In this document: positions 11,576 to 23,420 of the stretch, piece after piece
Layout: each line of letters begins with the position of its first letter
Numbering within the stretch: position 1 is the stretch's first letter
NCBI GenBank assembly: GCA_950295325.1
Contig: OX485803.1
Location: forward strand, 8,990,001-9,054,000
Length of the DNA: 64,000 nt
Direction: 5' to 3'
Source of the DNA: Polytrichum commune
Lineage: Eukaryota > Streptophyta > Polytrichopsida > Polytrichales > Polytrichaceae
Translations under genes and position numbers: made by a program
Notes under the pieces: generated by a model
Database searches by the model: none
Seen by the model: the letters and a program-made list of their open reading frames with translations, nothing else
What the model was told of the DNA's origin: nothing

Positions 11576-12825
11576 ATGGGCCATTTTTTCTTCATATTAG
11601 AAAATTATCTATCTATCTTGGAAATACCTTTAAGGTACTTCAAAAACTTAATAAAAATATTTTCCTCATAGTTTTAGGTGCACAATCTCCATTAAGTAGA
11701 AATTCCAATGTCCATTGTTAGTTACCATATTACATAATCACTCATGTCTCCCTAACATCTAAATAATCTATTATGTAGAAGAGGATCCAATTGTGTAGAA
11801 TGTTGAGTAAAGTAATCAAATTATAAAGAATGATGATGACAAACCATTTTGGTCTGCAATACCCTCCTTGCCCAATCAACTAAATCCACCTTATAGTTTG
11901 TTTTTACGTGAATTGTTGGCCCAAAATTTATAAATTGTCAATGATCTTTTGGTTTGTACCTACACCATTGTATTTACACATTTTATGAATAAAACGCTAC
12001 TATTAATGGCTATGAATGGCAAGTATTTGCTATGGGAATTGTGACAATACGATTTGTATGAATGATGGATGATTGATTTTGAGACTTGAATAGCCAAAGA
12101 AATGGATCTCCATGTCCATTTGTAGCGGCTAGGGTTGTCCTAATGGGGTGGTGACAACCACCATATGGCTTCATTTGGGCCACTCACTTAGCAAGCTTGA
12201 TCCAATAGGCAGGGCTCTAGAACCCATCTCCTTGCCCATATCCCTTGACTTTGCCCTCATTTCTCCCAAGGTCGTTGCCACTTAGCTAGTTGGAAGCTCT
12301 TTCTCCACCATCGCCCTCGCCAACTTAATGTTCATTTGCTTCCAACCTCACTGCACATCATCATTCACGAGCCTCTTGCAGTCCCTTGCAACCACCAACT
12401 GCACCTACAGGGGGACTGGGTCTTCTTCATTGCCTTTCTTGTTTGTACCTAGCAAACATGGAACCATCGTGAATGTTGCCACCATGCTACTCCTTTCTTG
12501 AAGTTGTTGTTTGCCATGTTTTTGTTGTCCCTTGTCTTCATGGTATTCTCTTTGTTTTTTGGTCACCTTTGTTTTAATGCCTTGCATGCACACTTGTTTG
12601 TGGTGCCTATGCCGTTGTTTTCCACCTCACTTGAGTAGTTGTTTGTGGTGTCTTTGTCAGTGTTTCTCTAGATCACCTAGCCTACCATCCTTGCTCCTTC
12701 TTCGTTGCCCTTGGTGGACTTGGTCGCCTTCATTGCCATTGTTATTCCTAATCACCTTCATCGCCTTGGTTGGACATGATCACCTTCATCGCTCTTGCTA
12801 GACTTGATTGCCTTCATCACTTGAT
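11576..12825. other. gene-free stretch
   Basis: Nothing recognisable. About 12700-12830 has repeated 'accttcatcgcc' phrases, giving a weak tandem pattern. The short open frames in this pyrimidine-rich part have no recognisable domain. Confidence 0.45.
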
Positions 12826-13450
12826 CAGTTGTATCAGTCTTGACATTGCATTTGCCGTTAATTCATTGGCTAGATTTAGTGCTAAGCCAACAAAACGGCA
12901 TTGGAATGGCGTCAAACATATCCTATGATACCTCAAGGGCACTGAGGATCTAGGATTGTTTTATGAAGTTGGAGAGAATAGCAACATCAAAGGATACGTG
13001 GATGCGGGTTACCTTTGTGATCAACACAAACAAGTTATGTTTTTTCTTACACAAAGAGCGGCAATATCTTGGAAATCAACAAAGCATAACCTTGCAGCAA
13101 CATCCTTAAATCATTCAAAAATTATAGCCCTGCACGAGGCTTCCCACAAATGCGTTTGGTTGAGACTAGTGGATGGCTTCATCAAAGGTTCTTGTGGTTT
13201 TCTCAATGTTCTAGAATCTCCAACAATGATCTATGAAGATAATGCAGCATGCTTTGCCCATATAAAGGCGGGCTACATTAAAGGAGACTGAATCAAGCAC
13301 ATCTTACCAAAGATTTTTTCACTCATGAATTATTGGAATCAGATCTAGATGTGATGCAAATTAGGTATTCTGATAACCTAGCAAATTTATTTACTAAGTC
13401 ATTACCAACAACTTAGCATAGGCAACTTGTTCAAGGAATAGGGATGTGGA
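12826..13450 (+). pseudogene. Ty1/copia pol remnant: end of reverse transcriptase plus RNase H
   Basis: The frame reads DIAFAVNSLARFSAKPTKRHW, then a stop, then YLKGTEDLGLFYEV. This is the familiar C-terminal end of copia reverse transcriptase followed by RNase H. Later motifs are GYVDAGYLCD, AISWKSTKHNLAATS, ALHEASHKCVWLR, YEDNAACFAHIKAGYIKGD and NLANLFTKSLPT. An in-frame stop lies near 12926, another after IKGD at 13291, and the reading continues in a shifted, stop-rich form, so it is dead. Everything upstream (gag, protease, integrase, most of RT) is missing. The remnant ends in a normal copia 3' internal region and LTR. Confidence 0.92.
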
Positions 13451-13931
13451 GGTTTTTATCCCTACATGACATGTAAATAATGATGTCTAGATCCTTCCAT
13501 TTTTTTTTCCTTCACTCGTGAATTTTTACCTCAATTGTGAGGATTTTTATCACGGTAAGGTTTTTAACAAAGGAAGGCAACATGATGTCTGAACTAGACT
13601 TGGTGTGTCTAAGGGAAGTGTTATGACACTACCGTCGATGACTAGGTGTCCGGAGACCCAACCTCGTCATCATGATATACATAAGATATCACGTTGTCAA
13701 TGACGCCTCGTCGTTGAAGACGCCTCGTCGTCATAGGATGGCAACTAGGTGTCGGTATGGTGCCCCATCATCTTAGGAGGTGCTGATGATCAAAGACCTT
13801 AAATGGACACCGAGGTTTAGAGAGAAGATAATAGAACTCTCAGTCTTGCTCTCTAACTCTCAAGGATTATGCAATCTTGCTTGCTTGATGTGCTTCTCAT
13901 TTTGTATACATTTTGTACCCGCTTTGTAACA
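13451..13931 (+). mobile_element. copia 3' untranslated region, polypurine tract and probable 3' LTR
   Basis: A copia-like leader with repeated 'aatttttacc...aggtttttaac' phrases ends in a polypurine tract AAGGGAAG at about 13611-13618. A TG-starting sequence TGTTATGACACTACC follows and is the likely LTR start (13619). It contains the repeated phrase GACGCCTCGTCGT. The LTR end is inferred near 13929-13931 (GTAACACA), because sequence after it matches another repeat family. No 5' LTR is present, so it could not be checked by pairing. Confidence 0.65.
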
Positions 13932-14557
13932 CACTTCTCCTAGGATATGAAACCCACAATTAGTATGAGATGGTTATGTGATAGAAAATGCTACTTTTTC
14001 TCTTACAATACAATTGAAACGAGGCTCACTTTGTGTTGGAGTGTCTCCTATATAATCCCATTAGGGATAAATGTTCATTAATATCTAAGAATGTAGTATT
14101 AGGGAGCCTCAAGTCTATTTTTTCAGTTGAAATTGAGTTGACATTAGTCTCTATTAGGCTACAGAGCTGAGTGGGTTGAAATTGCCAAAATCATGGCCCA
14201 GTAAATTGAAAGTGCCATGGTGCATAGCATATTGTATGTGTAATGTATGTGCAGATTGTTCACACAAAATTTCTACTACTTATAGTAAGATAGGGTGATT
14301 ATAATTATGTGGCTCTAAAATTTATATATAATGATAGGGTGTTAGAAAATACCATCTAGTAGAAATTTATCTACTTATAGGGTGAAAAATATTCAACAAC
14401 TAAGGAAGGTAAATACCCTCCCCCCTTAAATAAGGGGTCTTGTACGTATATACATAAATCAAGTGTAGGTGCACCCCTCGTGATCCCCCCTTATAAGGCC
14501 ATGGTGGGGCTTGACGGCCCAACTTAATTTAACTCAACTTAAAATTAAATTAAAGTA
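13932..14557. other. gene-free stretch, starts with a piece of the dispersed repeat
   Basis: About 13933-13985 ('cttctcctaggatatgaaac...gagatggttatgtgat') matches the start of the repeat at 53838 and 58287. The copia element may therefore have landed inside an older copy. No gene is visible in the rest. Confidence 0.45.
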
Positions 14558-14830
14558 GACGTGTCTAATTACAACATATGAATAATGTGGATGCCTATAT
14601 TTGAATGGTATGTGGTTTAGTGTGGCTAGGAGAATAGACATATTTAAAAAAACACCTTTTTAAGAGAGAATGTACAATGTTTTCAAATTGCAATAACCAC
14701 TCTAGGGTCAATAGTCAACATAATTTGGGGGGGGAGGGGCTGGCCTATATGACCATTTAAGAAGCAAAAAAAATCCCACTATGACAATGAATAAGATATT
14801 CGTACGATCTCCAAAATTTATGAAGTTTTT
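14558..14830 (-). repeat. dispersed repeat family D, reverse copy
   Basis: The reverse complement matches 58370-58610 and 53900-54065 over about 270 bp, including 'cttattcat', 'tgactattgaccctaga', and 'aaaccacataccattcaaat'. A G8 run with one interruption at about 14728-14742 sits where the copy at 44.27 kb has a G12. No terminal inverted repeats were seen. Confidence 0.7.
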
Positions 14831-17729
14831 GTGCCATGGTTTCTTAGGTTATGGATGCATATTATGGATGTATAGTGGCTTTTGTGGGCGTGTCAGTATT
14901 TTATGGTATTTTATGGTATTTGGTGTGTGTATTCTATGGTATTTGGTGGGATGGTGAGGATCATGTGCAAGTCATCGTATTTTATTGAGTGATGGGTTCT
15001 TTATGGTTGGATATGATTATAGTGGTGGTTGAAGGGTCTTCTTTGGAAGCCATTCTTGCTTCATGTATGGCTTCTATGATGGAGTTGTGGTCTGGGTGTG
15101 GGCTAATCCAGTGCATGTCCATTTTGATGATTTTGCTAATCCTAGTGAGTTGAAGATTAGATCTATGTTCTATGGCAAATTACATTGTGTAAATTGCATG
15201 GGGCATGTGAGGGGCAACGAGTAGTATGATTGTGTGATTTGATTCGCGATGATTAATAAGTTTATATGGATGGTGAAGAGTTTGGTAATTGTTGTTGTTG
15301 GTGGTGATAATTTTTTTTCCTAGCCCAATTGGGAAACAAGTGGGAATAGGGTAGCTGATGACATGAAATTTCCTAAATTAGGCATATTTGAATAGGCCAT
15401 TGTTTTGAGATATTGAAAAGAAGAGATAAGAAGGACTCTAGTATGATAGATACAAATATGTACGTTGAAATCCCCACATGTTTTGTAGAAGGCATATATG
15501 GCTAGGAATTTCAAGTGAGGAGGGAGTTCAAAATAAATTTTCTGTGATACCAAAACTCTATTGGATTTTTTTGACTTTCCAGTCACATCTTGAATAAAAT
15601 ATTAGACACAACCTGTCTTGAATGATCGAAGTGTGATTTATATTGGCTAGTCAAGTGTCTAATGTTGGATAGTTGCATTGCATCTAGGGTGATTATACTG
15701 GAATGCATGTGTTTGTGACTAACTTCAATGTTGAAGTTTAATTCTGGTCTAATTTATTAGGTCATTAAGTAATTCCTTGGCCTTGAATTTTAATATTATT
15801 TCCGTACTAAGAATATGTTGAATACCCACCTCAGGTGGGTTGGTCTCAGTGCATGTGAATTGATAGTGAGATTTTGGAATGCTTAAACCATGGTCTTCGG
15901 TCATTTTGTATGATGAGTTGTTATCTTTGAAGTTGAGAGAGGAGGAGTGATTCCTCAATCCTAAATTGGTCATTACCTTGTTGTGCATCTGAACTCTACA
16001 GTCATTCAATATAGTGAATGGACTCAATGAAGGATTTGTGCAAGCTCGTTGGAATGTGATGAGTGGATTGGGACCTTTTGTGTTTGAATAAAATTTACTT
16101 CATGAGACTGCATTCCTCAGCTGAGAAACACCACTTGAATAACTGAACACAGACAATAATCTTCTTCTTAAATGGTCTTGATGTTAGACTCAACTTATGT
16201 GAGAATTTTTTGGTTGGACTGGCCTGGAAAATGCTCAATAAGACCATGGTCTGTCCAGAGATGTGAATCCCCAATTTTTGAGACTGGAATCGGCAAGAGC
16301 AATTATTATCTGTGATCAGGAGGTTGAGGGAATGATATGGATCTCATTGAGAAAGAATGGTGAAGAGGTGTGTGTCGAGAATGAAACACAAACCTCGAGT
16401 TATAATTGGAATCTGGATGTACACAGTTGCAGAAGAGATTTGAGTTAATTCAGTTCCGAACAGCGTCACTGTATTTCTGAGTGGCCGTTGTTGTAATATG
16501 AGAGATCTTTCTCTCAGAACCTGATGAGTCTATTGTCTGAAGGTCTGTGGCTGAATAGCCAAAGGTTTGTCTCCCCTTGACTCTTTTGCAGGACAGGTGA
16601 GATGAAAGAATCATGCAGATGACGGTTGACCTCGAAAGAAAGGAGTTGAACCAGAAGGAAGCTTGAACCCGCAGCTGGGGAATTAGTAGGTCTTGAGTAT
16701 GTTTCTACTCATGATTCATGACATTATCTTGTGCTGCATAATTTTAGAAGGATTCAGATATAACATTATGGTAAAGGAACACTTCTTCATCAATAGTCTT
16801 TAACTACTCAATGAATGTAATTGATAAAGTCATGTGTATAGGATGCTGGAAATAAACTCAAATAGGCTGATGAGTTGTATTTTGATATGCACACGAAGGA
16901 TTTAGGCTATTGACTATAATGGAAATCGGTCCTGATTGTAATTGATCAAAGTAGGAAGTAGCGAGAAAGGCTAGGTTGAGCGAAGAGTTACTGGTGACTC
17001 GAGAGTGAATGAAACTTAGCAATAATGGCAGGCAAATATCTGATTGTCCTCTTGTCAAGAATGCCTTATTATATAAGTAACCAAGCTGCCATACAAATGG
17101 TCAGTAGTCATGTTCACCATCCCACGACCTGAATCTCTTCAGCAAGAAAAGATAGAAAATACTTTTGTAGTAAACTCACTAAAGGCTATATCCCTGTGTT
17201 AGGTGTCGTTGTAGAATTTGAGATTGATTCTATGAGCTTCACCTGAGATACAACCTACAGAGGAAATGTCACATGAAGAGACAATAGAGTGACCTTTAGT
17301 TATTCAACAACAGACTTTACCTTTCAACTACACTAAATATGATATTTAGTGTTTGATTATATTTAATGTTGTTACCACCTACCCTGCTCAACACTAATTT
17401 CAATTCTTTGAAAATTAGTGGTAAAAGATATGTTAAAAGATATGCTAGAATTCTCCTTTTATCATTGTTATTTTATTTTTCCATATCCTTACTAACATTA
17501 AAGTCAAACATGTAACTTCCACATATCACCGTAGTTGATATTTAGTGTTTGAGTTTACATTTAATGTTACTCTTCCACAATCACTAGTAATCACAAGGGT
17601 TAACTTTAGAGCATGTAGGTAGTAATTGTGTTGGCAGGGAGAAGACAAGTCTAGCTGAGGATAAATATAAAGGGTAATTAAGGAGCATGTTAGTAGTATG
17701 AAGTCGGTTGTTATGAAGCCTCATGGCCC
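14831..17729. other. gene-free stretch
   Basis: No recognisable gene. Base composition is more balanced at about 15600-17300 than in the flanks, and short minus-strand frames occur at 15749-16027 and 16858-17058, but neither shows a domain I recognise. Two copies of 'atatttagtgtttga' lie at about 17340 and 17537. Confidence 0.4.
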
Positions 17730-18250
17730 ATGGGAGACCCGGGTACGCAACTCCCGTATTATATGGTCCTGATTATAATCACTTATAATGCGTTTTAGTC
17801 CAATATTGAGTGATACAATTTGTTTTAATGTAGGAAACCCTTGTAGCCCTTCTAACAAGGAATCCAAAAATGTAATTATATATAGGAAATGAATATATTT
17901 TGAAGCATATAATTGCATTAAAAACCTAATTATATGATTTTTTTAATACATGTACCATAGGTCAAACTACCCAACTTTTTGGACTTTTTAATAAAAATTT
18001 AACATTGTGAATGACTTATAATTTTAATGGGAGGCAACTATTCGTGGCTTATAATTCTAATTGGAGGCAAATATTCATGTGGATTTTTTTAAATTATGTA
18101 TAGGCAACTTACTGGTCTAACTGTTGGGATAAAAAACTAATGATTTGTGTTAGGATATAGTTGAGGTATGTATTTTTAAGACCATATACATCATATGGTG
18201 CCCCGACTACTCAAGGGTATCATGGGGTATTTTCAAAATATCATGGGTTC

Positions 18251-18295
18251 CCGGTTTAGGGTTAGGGCTTAGGGTTTGAGGCTTCTATATATTCG
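18251..18295 (+). promoter_or_regulatory. telomere-like motif next to a TATA-like sequence
   Basis: The run 'gtttagggttagggcttagg' followed by 'gtttgagg' resembles plant telomeric or telo-box sequence. It is followed within about 15 bp by 'ttctatatattcg', a TATA-like site. The pair lies 5' of the AT-hook open frame inside the transposon, so it is a possible internal promoter. Function is inferred. Confidence 0.4.
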
Positions 18296-18297
18296 CT

Positions 18298-18630
18298 TTG
18301 AAGCTTTTGTGTTCGGTTTTGGAGCCTTTGTGTCTTTGCTTTGGAGTGTGCCGCTTTGCTTTGGAGCCTTTGTGTCGTCGCTTTGGAGTGTGCTTGTGCT
18401 CATTTGGGAGGGTCATCCTTGGCTTAAACAAACACATGGATTGTGAGATGAAGCGTAAAGGCTCATGTAGTGGAGGTAGAGATAGGGAGAAGGAATATGT
18501 TACACCTGTAATTGCCACAACGCCTTCCAAAAGAGGGAGACCTCGAAAGGACCCTCTATCATTTGTGAATACTAATCCGACATCTACATTGAATACCCCT
18601 CTTAGACGCTCTACAAAGTTAAAAAACTAG
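18298..18630 (+). CDS. possible transposon-borne AT-hook protein (110 aa)
   Basis: This open frame lies wholly within the 1.1-kb TIR element. The N-terminal half is built of imperfect repeats rich in Leu, Cys and Phe (LEPLC, FGVCR), encoded by tandem 'tttggagcctttgtgtc' DNA repeats. It probably is not a folded domain. The C-terminal part, about residues 50-110, contains SKRGRPRKDP, a canonical AT-hook core that binds AT-rich minor groove, and a basic tail ending STKLKN. A shorter start at Met47 (about 18436) or Met52 would give a small basic AT-hook peptide. I do not recognise the family. It may be a captured gene fragment or part of a larger transposon protein; expression is unproven. Confidence 0.35.
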   Translation: MKLLCSVLEPLCLCFGVCRFALEPLCRRFGVCLCSFGRVILGLNKHMDCEMKRKGSCSGGRDREKEYVTPVIATTPSKRGRPRKDPLSFVNTNPTSTLNTPLRRSTKLKN

Positions 18631-18848
18631 GTGTTTCAATTGTTTATATACGTTAGAGTTTTTTTTTTAATAAATATGCAACCCAACTTTTTTTTCATCT
18701 CATATATTTAATTTGGTCTTCACCCAACTTTTTGATCATTTTAATTTGATATAATTTGATATAATTTTTACAAAAGCCGTTCTCTAAGCCGTTTTTAATA
18801 CGATGCCCCCTGCGTATAATATGGGAGTTGCATACCTGGGATGGGAGA

Positions 18849-21800
18849 ACTCCACTAGGCTAATATGAAGCCAAGTGGATTAGAATGGATTGGTGGTAAT
18901 CTAGCTAACTACTTGTAACTCCTTTTCAACATGTCTTTACCTTTACTTTACTTACTTGAGACACCTAGATGATAGAAATCACCTCTGAAGTTCTTTCATG
19001 AGTGTTTCCCTAGCTTTTTTCCTATCCAAAATCTAAACTACAATGATTTTTCTTTTTTCTTTTTTCTTTGGGAGTATTGTGACGTATCTTTGGATCAACC
19101 ATAGAATTATGTGGCAAAGTTGGACATATGGTTTGCAATGTTTTGGGTGATCTATCCCGCAATTATTGGAGTTGGGTAAGCGGGATGGTGGCAAGGATGG
19201 TTCCGATGTGGTCAAATATATGGGCTTTATGCACTTAGATTTGGATTATGATCTTGGGGATAGTGATGTCCTTGTCTAGGTTGCATTCTTTGATGGTTAG
19301 GGTTACGTTTGGTGCTTCAATGGGTGGTTTGCATGAAATCCTCACACTTTTTCTAGAGTACTTCTACTACATGTCGGGGGTCATTACTTCCAACAGAAGA
19401 CCCCTCACTGACATTTGAGCTTGCTTCAAGCGTTGCTTCCAATATTTTCTTGATGATGTTGTTATAAATGTCTTTATATGGCAAAAAGAAGGCTAGTTGG
19501 CGACCCAGTGCATTGCAAGCCACAAACGTTGCACCCATCATCACAACCAATAGATATCATTAAAAACATGTTGGATACCACTTATGATGCATAAACTACA
19601 TGGTAGGCTAATAAGTACCTACTAATATCTCTAGATTTACAATGATTTTGTTTTGAGGTAAGCCATATTCCATGAAACCCATCATAAATGTGAGGCTCTT
19701 TTCACAAGAGCCCCTTCAAGCTTCATTATGAGAGTCTAATGTCAGGTCCTTAACATTGACATTATTGAAAACAACATCACCTCTAAAAGCATTAACTTGT
19801 GGAGACGACTCTCCACTACAAACTACCGGACACTTGTATCCTAGGTTCAGGTGTTGTGCATAGTGTTTTTCATAAAAGAAAATTAGTTAAATAAATACGT
19901 CTATGGAGGAAAAACAAAAGAATTGTCATAAAAATTTGATTTTATACAAATTAAAATTAAAAATCAAAATCAAAATCCATGTCCAACAACAAATATTGTA
20001 TTTGTTCCAATGTGGGAAAATAGATCTAAAACCTGATTGGGGCATAGGAAGACCTTCAAGAAGGTCATAAATGCCCAAATCATCGCCATATTAATTGGAC
20101 GTTTGTCCCCCATCCCAAACTAGTTTATACTAGACATCATAAAAGACAAAGCACATTGGTAATTAGTGAATGTAAAGTTAATGTAACAAACATGAAAGAA
20201 ATTGAAAGGGTTAGAAAGACAAACTTGTGCAAGGTATTTTTTGAATGCATCCCACAACCTCAAAGGCATCAATATCTCTTATTAGAATTTCTTTATTTTT
20301 CCCTTCTCCTTCCCTTTTGATTCCCCATTGAGGACATCATGTCCATTAAATTCTCAATAATGCAAAGGAAATCTCTAGTAGTGACAAGATGTAAACAAAC
20401 TACAATGTCCTAATTTTAATGTCACATTGCACTTTTCACAACCAATGAGTTAAAATAAATCCTATGATCAATGGCTTTTACATCATATAAAATAGAATTC
20501 ATGTATGTGATAGAATGTTAATAACAAGAGGTTTAAGGAAAAATATATTGTACTACCAATTTTTTACATCATTTAAGAGATTTTGTGTCAATTACATATC
20601 TAGGGTCATACCCCCCCTAATATATATATGTATATATATATATATTGATTCAACTTGTGTAGGAAAAATTTACAATAGATTTGAAATTCATGAATATAGT
20701 ACGACCCTTGCTAGGGGAACCTATTCTAGGAGCTAGACATGGATTTTGAACAACCATATGCCATCCATTGTTCTTAAGTAGAGGACAAATTGAAGATCCA
20801 ACCAAAGGAGTGGGAGATTTTTGTTCTGAGATACATATATGTCATCCATCTACATAATTGAAGACAACTTACCAACTTTGGCCACTTTCCCTTGAGGTAT
20901 GCCATCCTCCACCTGATCCATGAAGAGAATGTTTTTATCTACTAAACTCACTTGTCCTTTGTCATCCTTGGCTCTGAACTTTTCAAACTAGGTATCACCC
21001 ACTCCATCTCCTGTTGTTTGACTATATATAGTAGACCTATGCAAGAGAATAGCTGATCCTACTAGGTCATGTTTGGCAAGGCTAGTAATGCGCCTTTTAA
21101 AGGCCAACTCACTCAATAGACAAGATGTATCTAGCACTTCCAATCACCATCCCACCTTCTCCAAATGATGCAACCCATAAGTTTCTAGAATCCAAAGTTG
21201 TACATGCAATTGGGTCCATTGGAGATTTCCAAAGTGTCATAATGCTTGGCGTAGGAATGCCAAGAGGTAGAAGAATATGCTCATGATATCTACATGCATA
21301 CATAAATAAGATGAAGATTAGAATTTAAAGACAAAGCTCAAAATTAACAAAGAAAACAATGTTGAAGGAGGGATTTTTACATAAATTGAGCTTTATAAGA
21401 GTCTGACCAATATTACAAGCCATGAAGAGGACTTAATGAATTGCAAATGAAAAGAGGCCCCCAAGCAAAAGACAAAAATACATGTACCTTGCAAGAATAC
21501 TCCTCGAAACTTTCTCCAAGTCCATTGATCCTTTGGCAAGTTTGATTTATGGATGGCAGTTGGCACATTTACAAAAAAAATCCCTAAAGAAGTAAAGCCA
21601 CATGAGTCTTCTTCTCCACTCATCAATGTATGCATCAAATGAAAGATTACCCTGTGGAATACATGAATATGAGTAGTCTCATTGCATGTCTTCAAGCTTC
21701 TTAGAGGCATGTGCGGTCAACTATGAAAATGGCATATGTGATTATTGATTGATATGAAATGAGTAGGTGTATTATCAAAAGAAGAGATCAAAATTAGGAA

Positions 21801-23060
21801 TAGTGAGGAGCACCTTGAACAGTTGAACCAATAAGTTTCTTTGTAAAGGAAGAGGTCAAGTTCTTTGTGTGAGCCCAAAAGGGTGCCCACATTTAGTCTT
21901 AGACCCTTGAAACGTTAGTTGATGCACTTTGAAGTAGCATGTTACTTCATAAAAATATAAAAAGAGTGAAATGTTAGTCTTAGAAGTACCATGTTGTAAG
22001 AGGCTAGGATGTGAGTTGTTATTGTGTTTTTACCTTCGGAAGGATTTGAGTGAATGAGGATAGGTAAGGAGAACTTGGATTGAGTAGTTAGTGAATAGGC
22101 TAGTACAAATGGATGGAGACAACCAAAGTGACTCAAGAGGCAAGTGCATTCGAATTGGGATGAATGGAGGATCACATGGAGCGCACAAGTGGACCACCTC
22201 ATCATGGCCACTTAATGGGGAAGGCCCAAGGAAGAATGCAAGGTGGAGGATAAGCAAATTCTCAAAGCACCAATCAAATCACGAGTTAAGCATCGTGGTT
22301 TGAATTAAGTGGTGAGCGACGATTTGGGAAAGTAAGGGGAGAAAGTTATGGCGGCGGAAAGCGAAGGAGGCTAAGTTTGGGTTGAAGCATCCCAAGTTTG
22401 GTAAAGTGTGGTAGGTAGAAAGCCAAGGCTAGTTAAATGTTCGAATTAGGATCTTTGTTGATCATTTGAGGGAGGAAGGCTTAGAAGATAGGATTGGCGC
22501 CTACTAAGTAGGAGGAAATCTCAAGGGCTTATCGTGAGCCTTGAGGGTGCTCACCCCCTCAAGCTTACTATATAATCCCTCATTCTTCCCTCACTCATCC
22601 TCTCTTTCCTTTGTGCTCCAAGGCACCCCACGAGTTATAAGTGTGGGTGTGGGAAGCCATATTGGAGCACATGTGTGTGCTTAGTTTTTAGTTTGAGAGC
22701 CAAGGCTTGTTAGCCTTGAAGAGGGCTTGACCTCTTGGTAGAATTAGTGTTGACGTGAAGGATTTTAAAGTTAATTCATGATTCCAATTTGTGGTACTTA
22801 AAGTTCATGTTTTGAATACACATGGTTGCAAGTTCCATGTTTAAGAGTTGAGCACTTGATGTTGTGATGAGTGCAAAAATATACTTGTGTGGATTAGTTA
22901 GTCTTAGTGAAGTTAGGAAATTCTCTCTCCCCCTCTCCTCTCTAGGATTTTAGGATTTTAGGATTAGAGAAGAATTGTGTGATTAGAAAGGGGTTGTTAG
23001 TAAAATTAGGGAAATTAGGTAGGAAGATTAGTTAAGGGCTTGAATAATTAGTGAGGTAGT
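18849..23060. other. gene-free stretch
   Basis: No gene that I can support. A (TA)n-like run sits at about 20619-20645. Short minus-strand frames at 19353-19550 and 21109-21710 have no recognisable domain. Confidence 0.4.
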
Positions 23061-23084
23061 TGGGGATTACAACTACAAAGTTGT

Positions 23085-23420
23085 GGGTTCATGAAGGAGC
23101 TGGGTTTATGAAGGAGCTGGGTTTGTTTAGTTAGAAAGTAAAGAGCTGGGTTTATGAAGGAGCTGGGTTTGTTTAGTTAGAAAGTAAAGAGCTGGGTTTA
23201 TGAAGGACCTGGGTTTGTTTAGTTAGAAGCTAAGGAGCTGGGTTCATGAAGGAGTTGGGTTTATGAAGGAGCTGGGTTTATGAAGGAGCTGGGTTTATGA
23301 AGGAGCTGGGTTTGTTTAGTTAGAAGCTAAGAAGCTGGGTTTATGAAGGAGCTGGGTTTATGAAGGAGCTAGGTTTATGTAATTAGAAAGTAAAGAGATG
23401 GGTTCATGAAGGAGCTTAGT
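23085..23420 (+). repeat. minisatellite with unit gaaggagctgggtttat
   Basis: A 16-17 bp unit, GAAGGAGCTGGGTTTAT, recurs more than ten times, mixed with a longer composite unit containing 'gtttagttagaaagtaaa'. The array has a two-level (higher-order) structure: short units are grouped between copies of the long spacer. Confidence 0.85.

Larger units (their letters stand above)
17738..18840. mobile_element. 1.1-kb TIR transposon with 8-bp target duplication
   Basis: The direct 8-bp repeat ATGGGAGA lies at 17730-17737 and 18841-18848, immediately outside an inverted pair. The left end starts CCCGGGTACGCAACTCCC; the right end is the complement of CCCAGGTATGCAACTCCC, and pairing continues about 10 bp further (TATTATA). 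An 8-bp duplication points to hAT or a hAT-like family, but the ends start CCC rather than the usual CA. The interior carries a TATA-like sequence, a telomere-like motif and a 110-aa open frame with an AT-hook. No transposase catalytic domain is visible. Confidence 0.8.

Noticed and set aside
12511-12801. Cys/Leu/Pro-rich 96-aa frame
   Set aside because: Low-complexity repeat sequence and no domain; it stops before the copia remnant.
16858-17058. Minus-strand frame in a region with balanced composition
   Set aside because: I considered LINE or organelle origin, but no motif supports either.
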